A stretch of 59,352 bases of DNA from DAIOEK01 sp036746315 (GCA_036746315.1 DAIOEK010000014.1:1-59352), one strand, 5' to 3'; positions 50,603 through 58,467 are shown, numbered from the stretch's first letter. Made by a program: numbers and translations. The notes: generated from the letters alone by a model not told the origin.

Positions 50603-51127
50603 CTATTCCTTCCAAATTTGGTCCAGAGCGTCGTTGAATAGCTCAGGCAGATCACCATCGATGACACCTTCAGTGAGTTCTTTTTCCACCGGTTGGTTGG
50701 GTTGGGAATGGAAACTGATTTCCCTGGCACATTTTTGTATCAAAGCCCGCGACCAGCCGAGGGGTGTGTCTTTGGAAAACAGCGCCAGCAAAATCAGGTT
50801 CTTGCCTGCTTCTGCGATGATGATGTTGGTTTTATTGCCTTCCCGCAGGATCATTTGGAAATCCTGAAATTCACCCGTCAACTGGGCAATCTCCTGGCTG
50901 GCAGCCAAATCGGCTGCGATGAGTGAGCCCAGGATCGCCTGATCGATCATGCCTTTGGCTCCGCCGCTGGTCACCACCTGCCCAGAGGTATCGACGACAA
51001 GCGTGTATTTGGCGGGCACCATTTCCACCAAATGTTCAATACATTTTTGTATCGTCTGCATTTGCTTTAACGTTATGGTTAATCCCCCCCTGAATCGGAT
51101 ATTATCGTTATTTTCTGTATTATTCAT
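50603..51127 (-). CDS. Roadblock/LC7 protein (MglB-like)
   Basis: A 174-residue protein. Residues 20-130 fit a roadblock domain (TLKQMQTIQKCIEHLVEMVPAKYTLVVDTSGQVVTSGG, ILGSLIAADLAASQEIAQLTGEFQDFQMILREGNKTNIIIAEAGKNLILLALF). The acidic C-terminal tail ends in LPELFNDALDQIWKE, an amphipathic helix that resembles the tail of the neighbouring receiver-roadblock protein. The gene is immediately upstream of the GTPase. Confidence 0.85.
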   Translation of the reverse strand: MNNTENNDNIRFRGGLTITLKQMQTIQKCIEHLVEMVPAKYTLVVDTSGQVVTSGGAKGMIDQAILGSLIAADLAASQEIAQLTGEFQDFQMILREGNKTNIIIAEAGKNLILLALFSKDTPLGWSRALIQKCAREISFHSQPNQPVEKELTEGVIDGDLPELFNDALDQIWKE

Positions 51128-51154
51128 CTTGTCTCCCGGGGTTATCCAAACTCG

Positions 51155-52027
51155 TTACAAGTTGAAAAGCTTATCCAATTCGTTCTCGACAACATCATGA
51201 TCGATCTGCCCGATTTCAGGCGATGCGTTTGGCGTTGCTTTCTTATGGAGTACATCTTGAATAGCCAGAGCTGTTTGACGGGCATAGTACCAGATGGAAC
51301 CCATTTTACTGAAACCAACTTTTTTATCAATCAAAATTACGAGCAGAAAATGGCTGCCAATATTCAAACCGTATAAATCAGTTTCCGCACCCTCGCGGTA
51401 GGATAAATGGATGATCGGATCGTCACCCAGTTCTTTACCAGCCTCTTGAAGGGTGGCGATGCCGCCTCCCAGTAGCGATGTGATCAACTCAGGCTCCAGA
51501 CCGGTAATATCGCCGGCTGAGACCAAAACCCTTCCCACGGAATCACTCAGTAAGATGCATCTGGCGGCTATGGTATGCCGGAGAGAAAGTATCTTCTCCT
51601 GACAAAATTTATACTGCTCCACGGACAGGCTGGATGGTTGCGAAATTTCGGTATTTATTTGACCAATGATCTGATTGTAAACATCAGATAGTTTTCTTTG
51701 GTCAAATGGTTTTTTGAGGCAATGAAATTCCTTTTTGATGCTTTCGGGCAGGGCTTTAAGATTGTTGGCATATCCTGAAATGATGATCTGGATATCCGCC
51801 GGGAAAGAATTCTTGAAGTGACTGAAACCTTCCTCTCCGAGGTCGGCAATTTGCCCTGCATCGAAAAAGACACAGTCGATCTTTTGGGTCTGCAAGATAC
51901 TCATTGCGGATACCGGATCCGCAACGGAAGTAATGGCAGAACTCGGATTAAAGCCAAGAATGCTCTTGGTAAGCAAGTTCATTACTGTTTCATCAGGCTC
52001 GATGATCAGGATGTTCTTCCCACTCAT
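51155..52027 (-). CDS. Receiver-domain and roadblock-domain fusion protein
   Basis: Residues 1-120 are a CheY-like receiver: acidic residues in IIEPDE, phospho-acceptor Asp56 in DCVFFDAG, Ser in IIISGYA and Lys in CLKKPFD. Residues 140-265 have the roadblock pattern (EKILSLRHTIAARCILLSDSVGRVLVSAGDITGLEPELITSLLGGGIATLQEAGKEL). The tail DVVENELDKLFNL is amphipathic. It joins two-component input to a GTPase regulator domain, and is the first gene of the five-gene minus-strand set. No histidine kinase is in the window. Confidence 0.85.
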   Translation of the reverse strand: MSGKNILIIEPDETVMNLLTKSILGFNPSSAITSVADPVSAMSILQTQKIDCVFFDAGQIADLGEEGFSHFKNSFPADIQIIISGYANNLKALPESIKKEFHCLKKPFDQRKLSDVYNQIIGQINTEISQPSSLSVEQYKFCQEKILSLRHTIAARCILLSDSVGRVLVSAGDITGLEPELITSLLGGGIATLQEAGKELGDDPIIHLSYREGAETDLYGLNIGSHFLLVILIDKKVGFSKMGSIWYYARQTALAIQDVLHKKATPNASPEIGQIDHDVVENELDKLFNL

Positions 52028-52057
52028 GAATTGTCTTCCTAATGATGGATTTGATTA

Positions 52058-52063
52058 ATTATA
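52058..52063 (-). promoter_or_regulatory. -10 element (TATAAT) of the GTPase-roadblock operon
   Basis: TATAAT on the minus strand lies 30 nt before ATG 52027, with AGGAAG in the leader. It is in the 144-bp gap shared with the divergent DUF1801 gene, which has its own TATAAT at 52152-52157. Confidence 0.45.
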
Positions 52064-52171
52064 CACCAAGCTAATCATTCAACGATTTAAGATTATCTTT
52101 TATTTATGGTTATTTTATGAAATAAAAATTTACGCTGATGATATTGGTTTGTATAATTGAAAGGAGCACAA

Positions 52172-52588
52172 ATGACTGGTAATAAAACCAACGAAACCGG
52201 GCAGGATGTAATGCAGTTCATTGGCACGCTCACCGATGAAGCAAAGAAACATGATGCCCTTGACCTGATGAATCTGCTTTCTGATGTGACCGGATACCAA
52301 CCTAAAATGTGGGGTGCCAGCATTGTTGGTTATGGAAAGATGATTTACAAGCATGAAAGCGGTCGCTCAGGTGAATGGCCAATTATTGGGTTTTCTCCAC
52401 GAAAGGACAAGTTCAGTTTGTACTTTTGTGATGGATTGGCAACATATTCTGAACAGCTAAAACGGCTGGGCGCACACAAGACTGGCAAGGGGTGTTTGTA
52501 CATCAAGCGTCTTGATCAGGTAAATCTGGGTGTGCTGCGCGAAATGGTTTCAATTTGTGTTGCCGCTATTAATCCATATCAAATTTAG
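52172..52588 (+). CDS. DUF1801 (YdhG-like) protein
   Basis: A 138-residue protein with the DUF1801 core: VMQFIGTLTDEAKKHDALDLMNLLSDVTGYQPKMWGASIVGYGKMIYKHESGRSGEWPIIGFSPRKDKFSLYFCDGL and CLYIKRLDQVNLGVLREMV. Related YdhG proteins have a frataxin-like fold and have been linked to metal handling. ATG 52172 is preceded by AAAGGAGC. The gene is 20 bp before the vWA gene, so it may be part of the same transcript as the kinase triad. Confidence 0.88.
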   Translation: MTGNKTNETGQDVMQFIGTLTDEAKKHDALDLMNLLSDVTGYQPKMWGASIVGYGKMIYKHESGRSGEWPIIGFSPRKDKFSLYFCDGLATYSEQLKRLGAHKTGKGCLYIKRLDQVNLGVLREMVSICVAAINPYQI

Positions 52589-52608
52589 GGAGAAATCACG
52601 GAGGTGTC

Positions 52609-53454
52609 ATGGCGTATCAGGCAGAAATCAGTCGTACTAATCCTACTTGTTTCCTTTTTCTTGTCGATCATTCGACATCCATGCGAGACCCAATCACCGG
52701 AGAGGCCGACAAGCCCAAAAAGAGTGAGTTTGTGGCTGAAGCAATCAATAAAGTGTTGCAAAGCCTGATCGTATCTGCTTCCAAAGACCTGGAGATCCGC
52801 CGCTATTATCAAATTGGCGTGATCGGCTATGGCAGCGAAGTGCAGAATGTATTTCAAGGGGAACTGGCTGCCGAAGACCTGGTTTGGGTGGACGATCTGT
52901 ATGCGCATCCGCATCGGATCGAGGATCGGATTCGCATCCTGGAAGCGGAAGATGAAACGACTGAAGAGGTCGTCACCAAATTTCCGGTCTGGGTCGAGGC
53001 GGAGGCGCACGGACAAACACCCATGTGTTCCGCTTTGCGCAAGGCGCATGAAATCCTTTCGGGATGGGTGGAAGAACACCCGGAATCTTATCCCCCCACA
53101 GTGATCAATTTGACTGATGGTGAATCGAATGATGGCGACGCCCGTATTCCGGCAGATGAGTTGAAATCCCTTCACACGGAAGATGGCAATGTAGTTCTGC
53201 TTACTGTGCATGCTTCTTCCAACCCATATTCCGAGAAGATATTTTTCCCGGAAGCGGAGGATGAATTGCCCGATCATTTCTCCCGGGTAATGTTCAAGAT
53301 GAGCTCGCCGCTCACGCCCAATATGGTAAAGACTGCTTCCGATTTGTTGGGCGTGGAAATCAGCGAAAAGGCGCACGGCATGGTCTACAATGCAGATATT
53401 GCAGGCATCGTTCAAGCGCTTGAAATTGGTACCCGACCGGCAAATATCCCGTAG
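52609..53454 (+). CDS. TerY-like von Willebrand factor A domain protein
   Basis: A 281-residue soluble vWA protein with a complete metal-ion-dependent adhesion site: Asp20-x-Ser22-x-Ser24 in LVDHSTSM, Thr137 in GQTPM and Asp170 in INLTDGESNDGD. There is no signal peptide or membrane helix, so it acts in the cytoplasm. A strong GGAGGT site precedes the ATG. It is directly followed by PP2C and kinase genes, the composition of the TerY-P triad. Confidence 0.9.
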   Translation: MAYQAEISRTNPTCFLFLVDHSTSMRDPITGEADKPKKSEFVAEAINKVLQSLIVSASKDLEIRRYYQIGVIGYGSEVQNVFQGELAAEDLVWVDDLYAHPHRIEDRIRILEAEDETTEEVVTKFPVWVEAEAHGQTPMCSALRKAHEILSGWVEEHPESYPPTVINLTDGESNDGDARIPADELKSLHTEDGNVVLLTVHASSNPYSEKIFFPEAEDELPDHFSRVMFKMSSPLTPNMVKTASDLLGVEISEKAHGMVYNADIAGIVQALEIGTRPANIP

Positions 53455-53460
53455 ATTTAT

Positions 53461-54243
53461 ATGCGTTCCAGGCTGTCTGTTCGTTGGTTGTCCGCCACAT
53501 TGCCCAAATCCTCCAATCGCATGGAGGAGAATGAGGACGCTTTTTACATCCAACAGGGACAAAATGGCGTCTTCCAGGGGGATAGTTTTCAGTGTTCAAT
53601 TTCCGATGGGGCAACGCGGAGCAGTTTTTCACGCTATTTTGCACAATCGCTGGTTGCCGCCAGTTGTATCGGGCAGGGCAATCGGAATATTCAGCAGATT
53701 CTGCATACTGCCCGAAATGAATGGTCTGCTTATATCGAAACGCTGAATCTGGATTGGGCGGCGAAACAGAAAACGGCGGAAGGCGCGTATGCGACGCTGC
53801 TTTGGGTGCGGTTTTTCCCCCAGGGTTCAGGCAACATCCTCTGGAAGAACACCTGGCATGCCAACGTGGTGGGGGACACCTGTCTCTTTCAATTCCGTAA
53901 AGATCAGCCGGTCAAACTGCTGCCGGTACAAAAAGCGGCGGATTTCAATAATCACCCGCCGCTACTGTCGTCGCATCAAAAGAACATCCTCTGGCGAGAA
54001 GATTGGGAGCACACCGGTTCCTGGGAGGCGGGCGACGATTTCTTTCTGGCAACCGATGCCATGGCAAAATGGATGATGCAGTACCTGGAGGCACGCAAGA
54101 ACCCAATCCCATTGATTAAGGACCGGTTATCCAGAAAGAGTGAACCCACTTATTTTCAGCAGTGGATAGCTTCACTGCGCCGGCAAAAAGAGATCCGGGA
54201 TGATGATACGACCATAATCTGGCTGAAATTAATGGAACCATGA
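53461..54243 (+). CDS. PP2C-type serine/threonine phosphatase
   Basis: A 260-residue protein with PP2C metal-binding motifs: NEDAF (Asp26), SDGA (Asp49), VVGDT (138-140), DDFFLATDAMAKW (Asp199) and the final DDDTTI (247-252). It lacks any attached sensor. The start is an ATG 6 bp after the vWA stop with no visible ribosome binding site, so translation probably depends on coupling. The ATGA overlap with the kinase (54240-54243) links phosphatase and kinase production. Confidence 0.87.
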   Translation: MRSRLSVRWLSATLPKSSNRMEENEDAFYIQQGQNGVFQGDSFQCSISDGATRSSFSRYFAQSLVAASCIGQGNRNIQQILHTARNEWSAYIETLNLDWAAKQKTAEGAYATLLWVRFFPQGSGNILWKNTWHANVVGDTCLFQFRKDQPVKLLPVQKAADFNNHPPLLSSHQKNILWREDWEHTGSWEAGDDFFLATDAMAKWMMQYLEARKNPIPLIKDRLSRKSEPTYFQQWIASLRRQKEIRDDDTTIIWLKLMEP

Positions 54244-55694
54244 CATTGACAGCTTCACAATTCCCTTCGTTCGATGCATATCAGGCGGCTTTGCAGCATC
54301 CTGATCGTTGTTTTTCGCCGGCAAAACTGAAATCCGGTCAGATTGAAAAGGATTTGTGGGGTTTTCCCCGGGTGCGGTCGGGAGGATTTGCACTCACGTA
54401 TCAGCTTGCCAACGAGCAGTCATTCTATGCGGTCCGGTGTTTTCATAAGGAGAGCCCCCGACGGTCCTCGCGTTATCAAAAAATATCTTCTTATCTCGAT
54501 AAGGTTAAATTGCCCTGCTTTGTTCCCGTTCAATATCTGAACCGGGGTGTGAAAGTGGGAAAAGATTGGTATCCCATCACCATCATGCCCTGGATCAGGG
54601 GAGATACGCTGGAAAACTATATATACAAGAACCTCAACGATTCCGAAAAACTAAAACAACTGCCCGGAAAATTCGTACACCTGATTGAGTTGCTTGAAAA
54701 ATGTCAGATTGCCCATGGCGATCTTTCACATCAAAACATCCTGGTTATGGCGGATGAACTGTTCCTGGTGGATTACGATGGAATGTTCGTACCTTCATTA
54801 TCTGGAGAAGCCAGCGTCGAAATCGGGCACAGCAATTTCCAACATCCACTTCGGTCACTTGAGCACTATAACTCGAAGTTGGATTATTTTTCCTCCATTG
54901 TGATCTATCTGGCGTTAACAGCGGTTGCGCTCACCCCTCAGTTGTGGACGCGCTATGAAGCCTCCGGGGATGGCATGCTTTTTCGAAAAAAAGATTTCCT
55001 GTTGCCATACCAATCCGTTCTCCTGCAGGAATTGGAAACCTATTCCTCACTGCGGAAATGGGTAAGTATTTTCAAAAAAGTCTGTGTTTGTGAATTTGAT
55101 GCAATTCCTTCTCTGGCGCAGTTTATTGCCATGGATATTGACAGGCTGCCCCGTGAGGAGATTTATACGCACCGCAGCCAATCCGTTCAACAGGAAGTGG
55201 CAATGGATGCCACCCAGAAATATTTGTTACTGCAAAAAGTGGGCAAGGTGGTTCATGTAGTCGGCAAAGTCAAGGATATTTTTGAAGGAAAAACCAAGGA
55301 TGGTCATCCACATGCCTATTTGAATGTCGGTAATTGGCGGTCAAAATGTTTCACCGTGGTATTGTGGGGTGAGGCATACGACCACTTTCTCAAGAACGGC
55401 TACACCTTTGAGCAGGTATATCAGGGCAAATGGATCAGTGTCAGAGGGGTGTTGACCAGTTACCGGCGCCGATTGCAGATTGCTTTGGATAGCCCGATGG
55501 GGGTGGAGGTGCTGGCAGGTGAAGAGGAGGCAAAGCTAAGGCTGGGTATGGAAGTTTTGCCTGAAGAAGTGGATATTGCGCAACCGGAAGCGCAAAATCC
55601 GAAACCGGTTCAAAAACAGCCTCGTGACTTCAGCGGATTGAACGAGTTCCAGGATCGAGTCCAGGCGCAAATTGATAAGCTATACAAACAATAA
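54240..55694 (+). CDS. Atypical protein kinase with C-terminal OB-fold-like domain
   Basis: A 484-residue protein. Kinase domain, residues about 35-300: glycine loop RVRSGGFALTY, beta3 motif YAVRCF in which the usual Lys is Arg66, catalytic loop HGDLSHQN (Asp161, Asn166), and DYDG (178-181) in place of DFG, followed by MFVPSLSGEASVEIGHSNFQHP. Residues about 330-425 (VGKVVHVVGKVKDIFEG, AYLNVGNWRSKCFTVVLWGEA, YQGKWISVRGVLTSYRRRLQIAL) look like an OB-fold of a nucleic-acid-binding type. It is the third member of the vWA-PP2C-kinase triad. Confidence 0.85.
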   Translation: MTLTASQFPSFDAYQAALQHPDRCFSPAKLKSGQIEKDLWGFPRVRSGGFALTYQLANEQSFYAVRCFHKESPRRSSRYQKISSYLDKVKLPCFVPVQYLNRGVKVGKDWYPITIMPWIRGDTLENYIYKNLNDSEKLKQLPGKFVHLIELLEKCQIAHGDLSHQNILVMADELFLVDYDGMFVPSLSGEASVEIGHSNFQHPLRSLEHYNSKLDYFSSIVIYLALTAVALTPQLWTRYEASGDGMLFRKKDFLLPYQSVLLQELETYSSLRKWVSIFKKVCVCEFDAIPSLAQFIAMDIDRLPREEIYTHRSQSVQQEVAMDATQKYLLLQKVGKVVHVVGKVKDIFEGKTKDGHPHAYLNVGNWRSKCFTVVLWGEAYDHFLKNGYTFEQVYQGKWISVRGVLTSYRRRLQIALDSPMGVEVLAGEEEAKLRLGMEVLPEEVDIAQPEAQNPKPVQKQPRDFSGLNEFQDRVQAQIDKLYKQ

Positions 55695-55790
55695 ATGACA
55701 GATCACAGCAATCAATTTGATCTCAGAAATTGCGCATAGCCACATAATATATAACAATATAATCCAAAAATCCACAAACAGGGCAGGGGA

Positions 55791-56663
55791 TCATTTGAAT
55801 TTTTGGGCAATTGCTGCTATGTGCGCAGGAGAGCTTCCGCAGCATCCGCCAAAGATCTTGACACCTTCATCTACAAAGCGCTGGGCATAATCTGCCATTA
55901 CTTCGGGCGAAACATCATAAACGCTGTGGTCGGAATCGAGGTGCGGCAAACCCGCGTTGGGTTTTGCCATCCAGATGTTTTCAGGTGCGGCAGCTTTGAT
56001 CTCCTGGATGGCTGAGAAGGTTTCTGAGAGTGTTCTGCCGCAATTTGCACCGATCACAGACACGTTCATTGCGGATATTTCTCTGGCCGCGAGGGTAGGT
56101 TTTACTCCCATCATCGTGCGTCCATGCGAATCAAAGCTGAAGGTGACCAGAATGGGCAGCTTTGTGACTGCCTGTGCTGCGCGAACTGCGGTTTTCGCTT
56201 CCTCCAGATCGCTCATTGTTTCGATCAAAATTGCATCTACGCCACTTTCTGCCAGGGCTTTGATTTGTACCTTGAAAGCTATTTCCAGGTCTTCCACCTT
56301 CAAATCCCCCATAGGTTCCAGCAACTTGCCGCTGGGACCCACATCGCCAAAGACCAATGCCTGGTATTTGTCTGCGGTTTTTCGGGCGATTGCTGCTGCC
56401 TGCTGGTTGATGCGTATGGCATCGTTTTGTAAACCGGTCATGGCCAACTTGATTGGACTGCCGCCAAAGGAATTGGTTAACACGATATCCGAACCGGCAT
56501 CCAGATAGGATTGGTGCAGGGCCGTGATGGCATCAGGATTATCCAGATTCCATTTTTCCGGCGCCATACCCGATGGCAGCCCCGCTTTGTGCAGTTCAGT
56601 TCCGGTAGCGCCATCTGCAATAAGCACTTTATGAGATTGGATCGCTTCAAGTAGGGAAGGCAT
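55791..56663 (-). CDS. Homocysteine S-methyltransferase family protein
   Basis: A 290-residue zinc methyltransferase barrel. LIADGATGTELHKAGLP is the N-terminal strand, GANCG and the vicinal GGCCGSSPAHI carry the three zinc-binding cysteines. With no cobalamin or folate domains, it is a short type that takes methyl from a small donor such as betaine or S-methylmethionine; the donor is not known. ATG 56663 follows AAGGAG at 9 nt, and starts 1 bp after the recombinase stop, so the two genes are cotranscribed. Confidence 0.9.
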   Translation of the reverse strand: MPSLLEAIQSHKVLIADGATGTELHKAGLPSGMAPEKWNLDNPDAITALHQSYLDAGSDIVLTNSFGGSPIKLAMTGLQNDAIRINQQAAAIARKTADKYQALVFGDVGPSGKLLEPMGDLKVEDLEIAFKVQIKALAESGVDAILIETMSDLEEAKTAVRAAQAVTKLPILVTFSFDSHGRTMMGVKPTLAAREISAMNVSVIGANCGRTLSETFSAIQEIKAAAPENIWMAKPNAGLPHLDSDHSVYDVSPEVMADYAQRFVDEGVKIFGGCCGSSPAHIAAIAQKFK

Positions 56664-56664
56664 G

Positions 56665-57669
56665 TTATTCATCTCCTTTGTCTTTTTTTTGATCTTCAAA
56701 CACGGACCAATAGCCCCGGTCAAGTTCATCATTGGATAAATGCGCATAGCGCTGTGTCACTGCAATGTTTTTATGCCTGGCAAGCTCCTGCGCCATTTTC
56801 AGATTGCCGGTTCCCTGGAGCACGCGGGTAACAAAATAGTGTCGGAATGAGTGCGGTGTGATGGAGCCCACACTTTCTGCGCCTAAAATGGTCGTCACCC
56901 AGTCTTTGACGATATTGCGTCCGGTGGTGGTGGTCATGGGTTTGATCTTCTTTCCGGCGCCCTTATCGTGACGGGCAAAGATTGGCAGTGAGCCCAACGG
57001 ACGCCCTGAACTGCCATCCAGAGCTGCGCGTAGCTTCAAATAATCATCCATTGCCTGTTGTGAACGCCGCGAGAAGCGTACCACTGCCTCACGGTTACCC
57101 TTACCCAGCACAACCGCTCTACCTTCCGACCAATCAATATCTCCTCGGCGCAGATTGCAGGCTTCATGTACACGCAAACCGGTCTCCGCCAGGGTCAGAA
57201 TGAATGCGCGATCGCGATATTGCTGTAATTTTTCATGGATATCCAGATCCGACGCCATAGTAGATGGCAATCGTTCCATGTAATCCAGAATGGTGGCTAT
57301 GGCATCCCGTGGGAATTGTGGCAGCCTGGTACCCGGTTTTCTGGCTCTTTGTTTGATGAAAAGCCGTACCCTGGGCAAATTGATTGGCACAAGGTTTTCT
57401 GCCGCCAGAAATTCGAAAAATCCGGTCACTGCCGTCAAATACAACCTTTCCGTTGAGGCTGAATAACTACGCATGGATTGAATAAACCCATCCACGCTTT
57501 CCTCGTGCAGATCCGAAATATCAGTTTTCTTTGGGGGGATATTTTTTTCTTCCAGCAGCAGAAGGTACGCCAGCATGGCATGGCGGTAAGTTTTACAGGT
57601 GTTCTCGCTTCGCGAGGATTCCACTGATTTCAGGTAGCGGTCTACTGTTTCTTGAATGGTTGAGCTCAT
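56665..57669 (-). CDS. Tyrosine recombinase (Xer-like)
   Basis: A 334-residue site-specific recombinase. The N-terminal SAM-like core-binding domain covers residues about 1-100 (TVDRYLKSVESSRSENTCKTYRHAMLAYLLLL). The catalytic domain has Arg in ETGLRVHEACNLRRGDIDW, Lys in VLGKGNREAVVRF, HSFRHYF (HxxR), His in ARHKN and nucleophile Tyr in TQRYAHLS. It could be the chromosome XerC/D-type enzyme or an element integrase. ATG 57669 is chosen: a TATAAT lies exactly 7 nt before it and there is no ribosome binding site. Confidence 0.88.
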   Translation of the reverse strand: MSSTIQETVDRYLKSVESSRSENTCKTYRHAMLAYLLLLEEKNIPPKKTDISDLHEESVDGFIQSMRSYSASTERLYLTAVTGFFEFLAAENLVPINLPRVRLFIKQRARKPGTRLPQFPRDAIATILDYMERLPSTMASDLDIHEKLQQYRDRAFILTLAETGLRVHEACNLRRGDIDWSEGRAVVLGKGNREAVVRFSRRSQQAMDDYLKLRAALDGSSGRPLGSLPIFARHDKGAGKKIKPMTTTTGRNIVKDWVTTILGAESVGSITPHSFRHYFVTRVLQGTGNLKMAQELARHKNIAVTQRYAHLSNDELDRGYWSVFEDQKKDKGDE

Positions 57670-57676
57670 AATTCGT

Positions 57677-57711
57677 ATTATAACATTGTTATCGATAATG
57701 ATACTTATCGA
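57677..57711 (-). promoter_or_regulatory. Promoter and operator-like repeats of the tyrosine recombinase gene
   Basis: TATAAT (57677-57682, minus strand) is 7 nt before the ATG. Just upstream, CGATAA-TGATAC-TTATCG (57693-57710) is a perfect inverted repeat, and TTATCGA occurs twice (57689-57695 and 57705-57711) 16 bp apart. The repeats cover the region of the -35, as expected for a repressor site. Confidence 0.45.
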
Positions 57712-57850
57712 AAGCATGGAACTGTTCCAAGTATATCACATCCTGCCCTGCTTGTGGATGTCTTCATGCCGGTTTCTTTTCTTAGCGTACAATTCGCTTC
57801 TTGTGCTGCAATCCTTGACAAAATACTGCCCTTCCCAGCGAACTGAAAGC

Positions 57851-58273
57851 TTATTTGATCAAATCGCGTTTCAGAAGTGCCCAGGCGCCTACCCAGGGTG
57901 TTCCCAGCCGATGTTTTTCAGAAACCTGGGTGGAATTCATTTTCTGCGCTATTGTGACCGCCTGCATGGCAATTGCAGCCCAGTCATCCGCTTGAAGTGC
58001 TTTCTCAATCTTTTCTGCTGATGAGCTCACCCACGCCCATTGCATACGGAATTTATCTGCTTTCAACCAGTAATCCTTCTTTTCCCACGCAACTACAGTC
58101 TTTTCAACATTTTTATCGATCATACGCAGAGCCAGCGCCAGATAAGCAGCTAAATCATAGCTATGCGCATCTACCTCTTTTTGTTTCATTAATTCCCGCA
58201 AAGCGATGACAATACTCTTCACCAGGCGCGTTCTTTCGGTTCCGGTACCTTCAACTGATACAATACGTGACAA
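57851..58273 (-). CDS. Hypothetical helical protein, unknown function
   Basis: A 140-residue, mostly helical soluble protein (VKSIVIALRELMKQKEVDAHSYDLAAYLALALRMIDKNVEKTVVAWEKKDYWLKADKFRMQWAWV) rich in Trp in its second half. I recognise no domain. The TTG start at 58273 has GGAG about 8 nt upstream, and TATAAT at 58315-58320 (minus) could be the promoter. It is divergent from the tRNA. Confidence 0.65.
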   Translation of the reverse strand: MSRIVSVEGTGTERTRLVKSIVIALRELMKQKEVDAHSYDLAAYLALALRMIDKNVEKTVVAWEKKDYWLKADKFRMQWAWVSSSAEKIEKALQADDWAAIAMQAVTIAQKMNSTQVSEKHRLGTPWVGAWALLKRDLIK

Positions 58274-58336
58274 TGTAGGACTCCTTTTTGATGAAAATCT
58301 AACAATTGGTGTGTATTATATTGTAAATGCCTCTCA

Positions 58337-58365
58337 TTGACGTGCCTGTTTCTTACGCTTATAAT
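58337..58365 (+). promoter_or_regulatory. Promoter of tRNA-Leu
   Basis: TTGACG (58337-58342), a 17-bp spacer and TATAAT (58360-58365) lie 11 nt before the tRNA 5' end. It is the best match to a housekeeping promoter in the window. Confidence 0.8.
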
Positions 58366-58376
58366 TGCCTGTCGCC

Positions 58377-58461
58377 GGGGAAATGCTGGAATTGGCAGAC
58401 AGGCATGACTTAGGATCATGTGCGGCGACGCGTGCGGGTTCGACCCCCGCTTTCCCCACCA
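58377..58461 (+). tRNA. tRNA-Leu (anticodon UAG)
   Basis: An 85-nt type II tRNA. The 7-bp acceptor stem GGGGAAA/TTTCCCC, D arm with GGAATTGGCAGAC, anticodon loop CTTAGGA with TAG at 58411-58413, long variable arm, T arm GCGGGTTCGACCCCCGC and an encoded CCA. The long variable arm and anticodon identify leucine. An integrase gene lies just downstream, pointing at the 3' end. Confidence 0.95.
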
Positions 58462-58467
58462 CCCAAT

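Noticed and set aside
52152..52157. TTTACG-N17-TATAAT before the DUF1801 gene considered as its main promoter
   Set aside because: Initiation 7 nt after this -10 would start within the AAAGGAG ribosome binding site, so it is not listed as a confident promoter despite the good spacing.
52585..53562. A 325-codon minus-strand ORF opposite the vWA gene
   Set aside because: It lies wholly antisense to a gene with a clear MIDAS site and ribosome binding site, has no family resemblance and starts without a ribosome binding site. It is a shadow of the opposite strand's codon bias.
52172..55694. Naming the triad a tellurite-resistance operon
   Set aside because: No TerB, TerC, TerD or TerE-like gene is present, so only the TerY-P composition can be supported.
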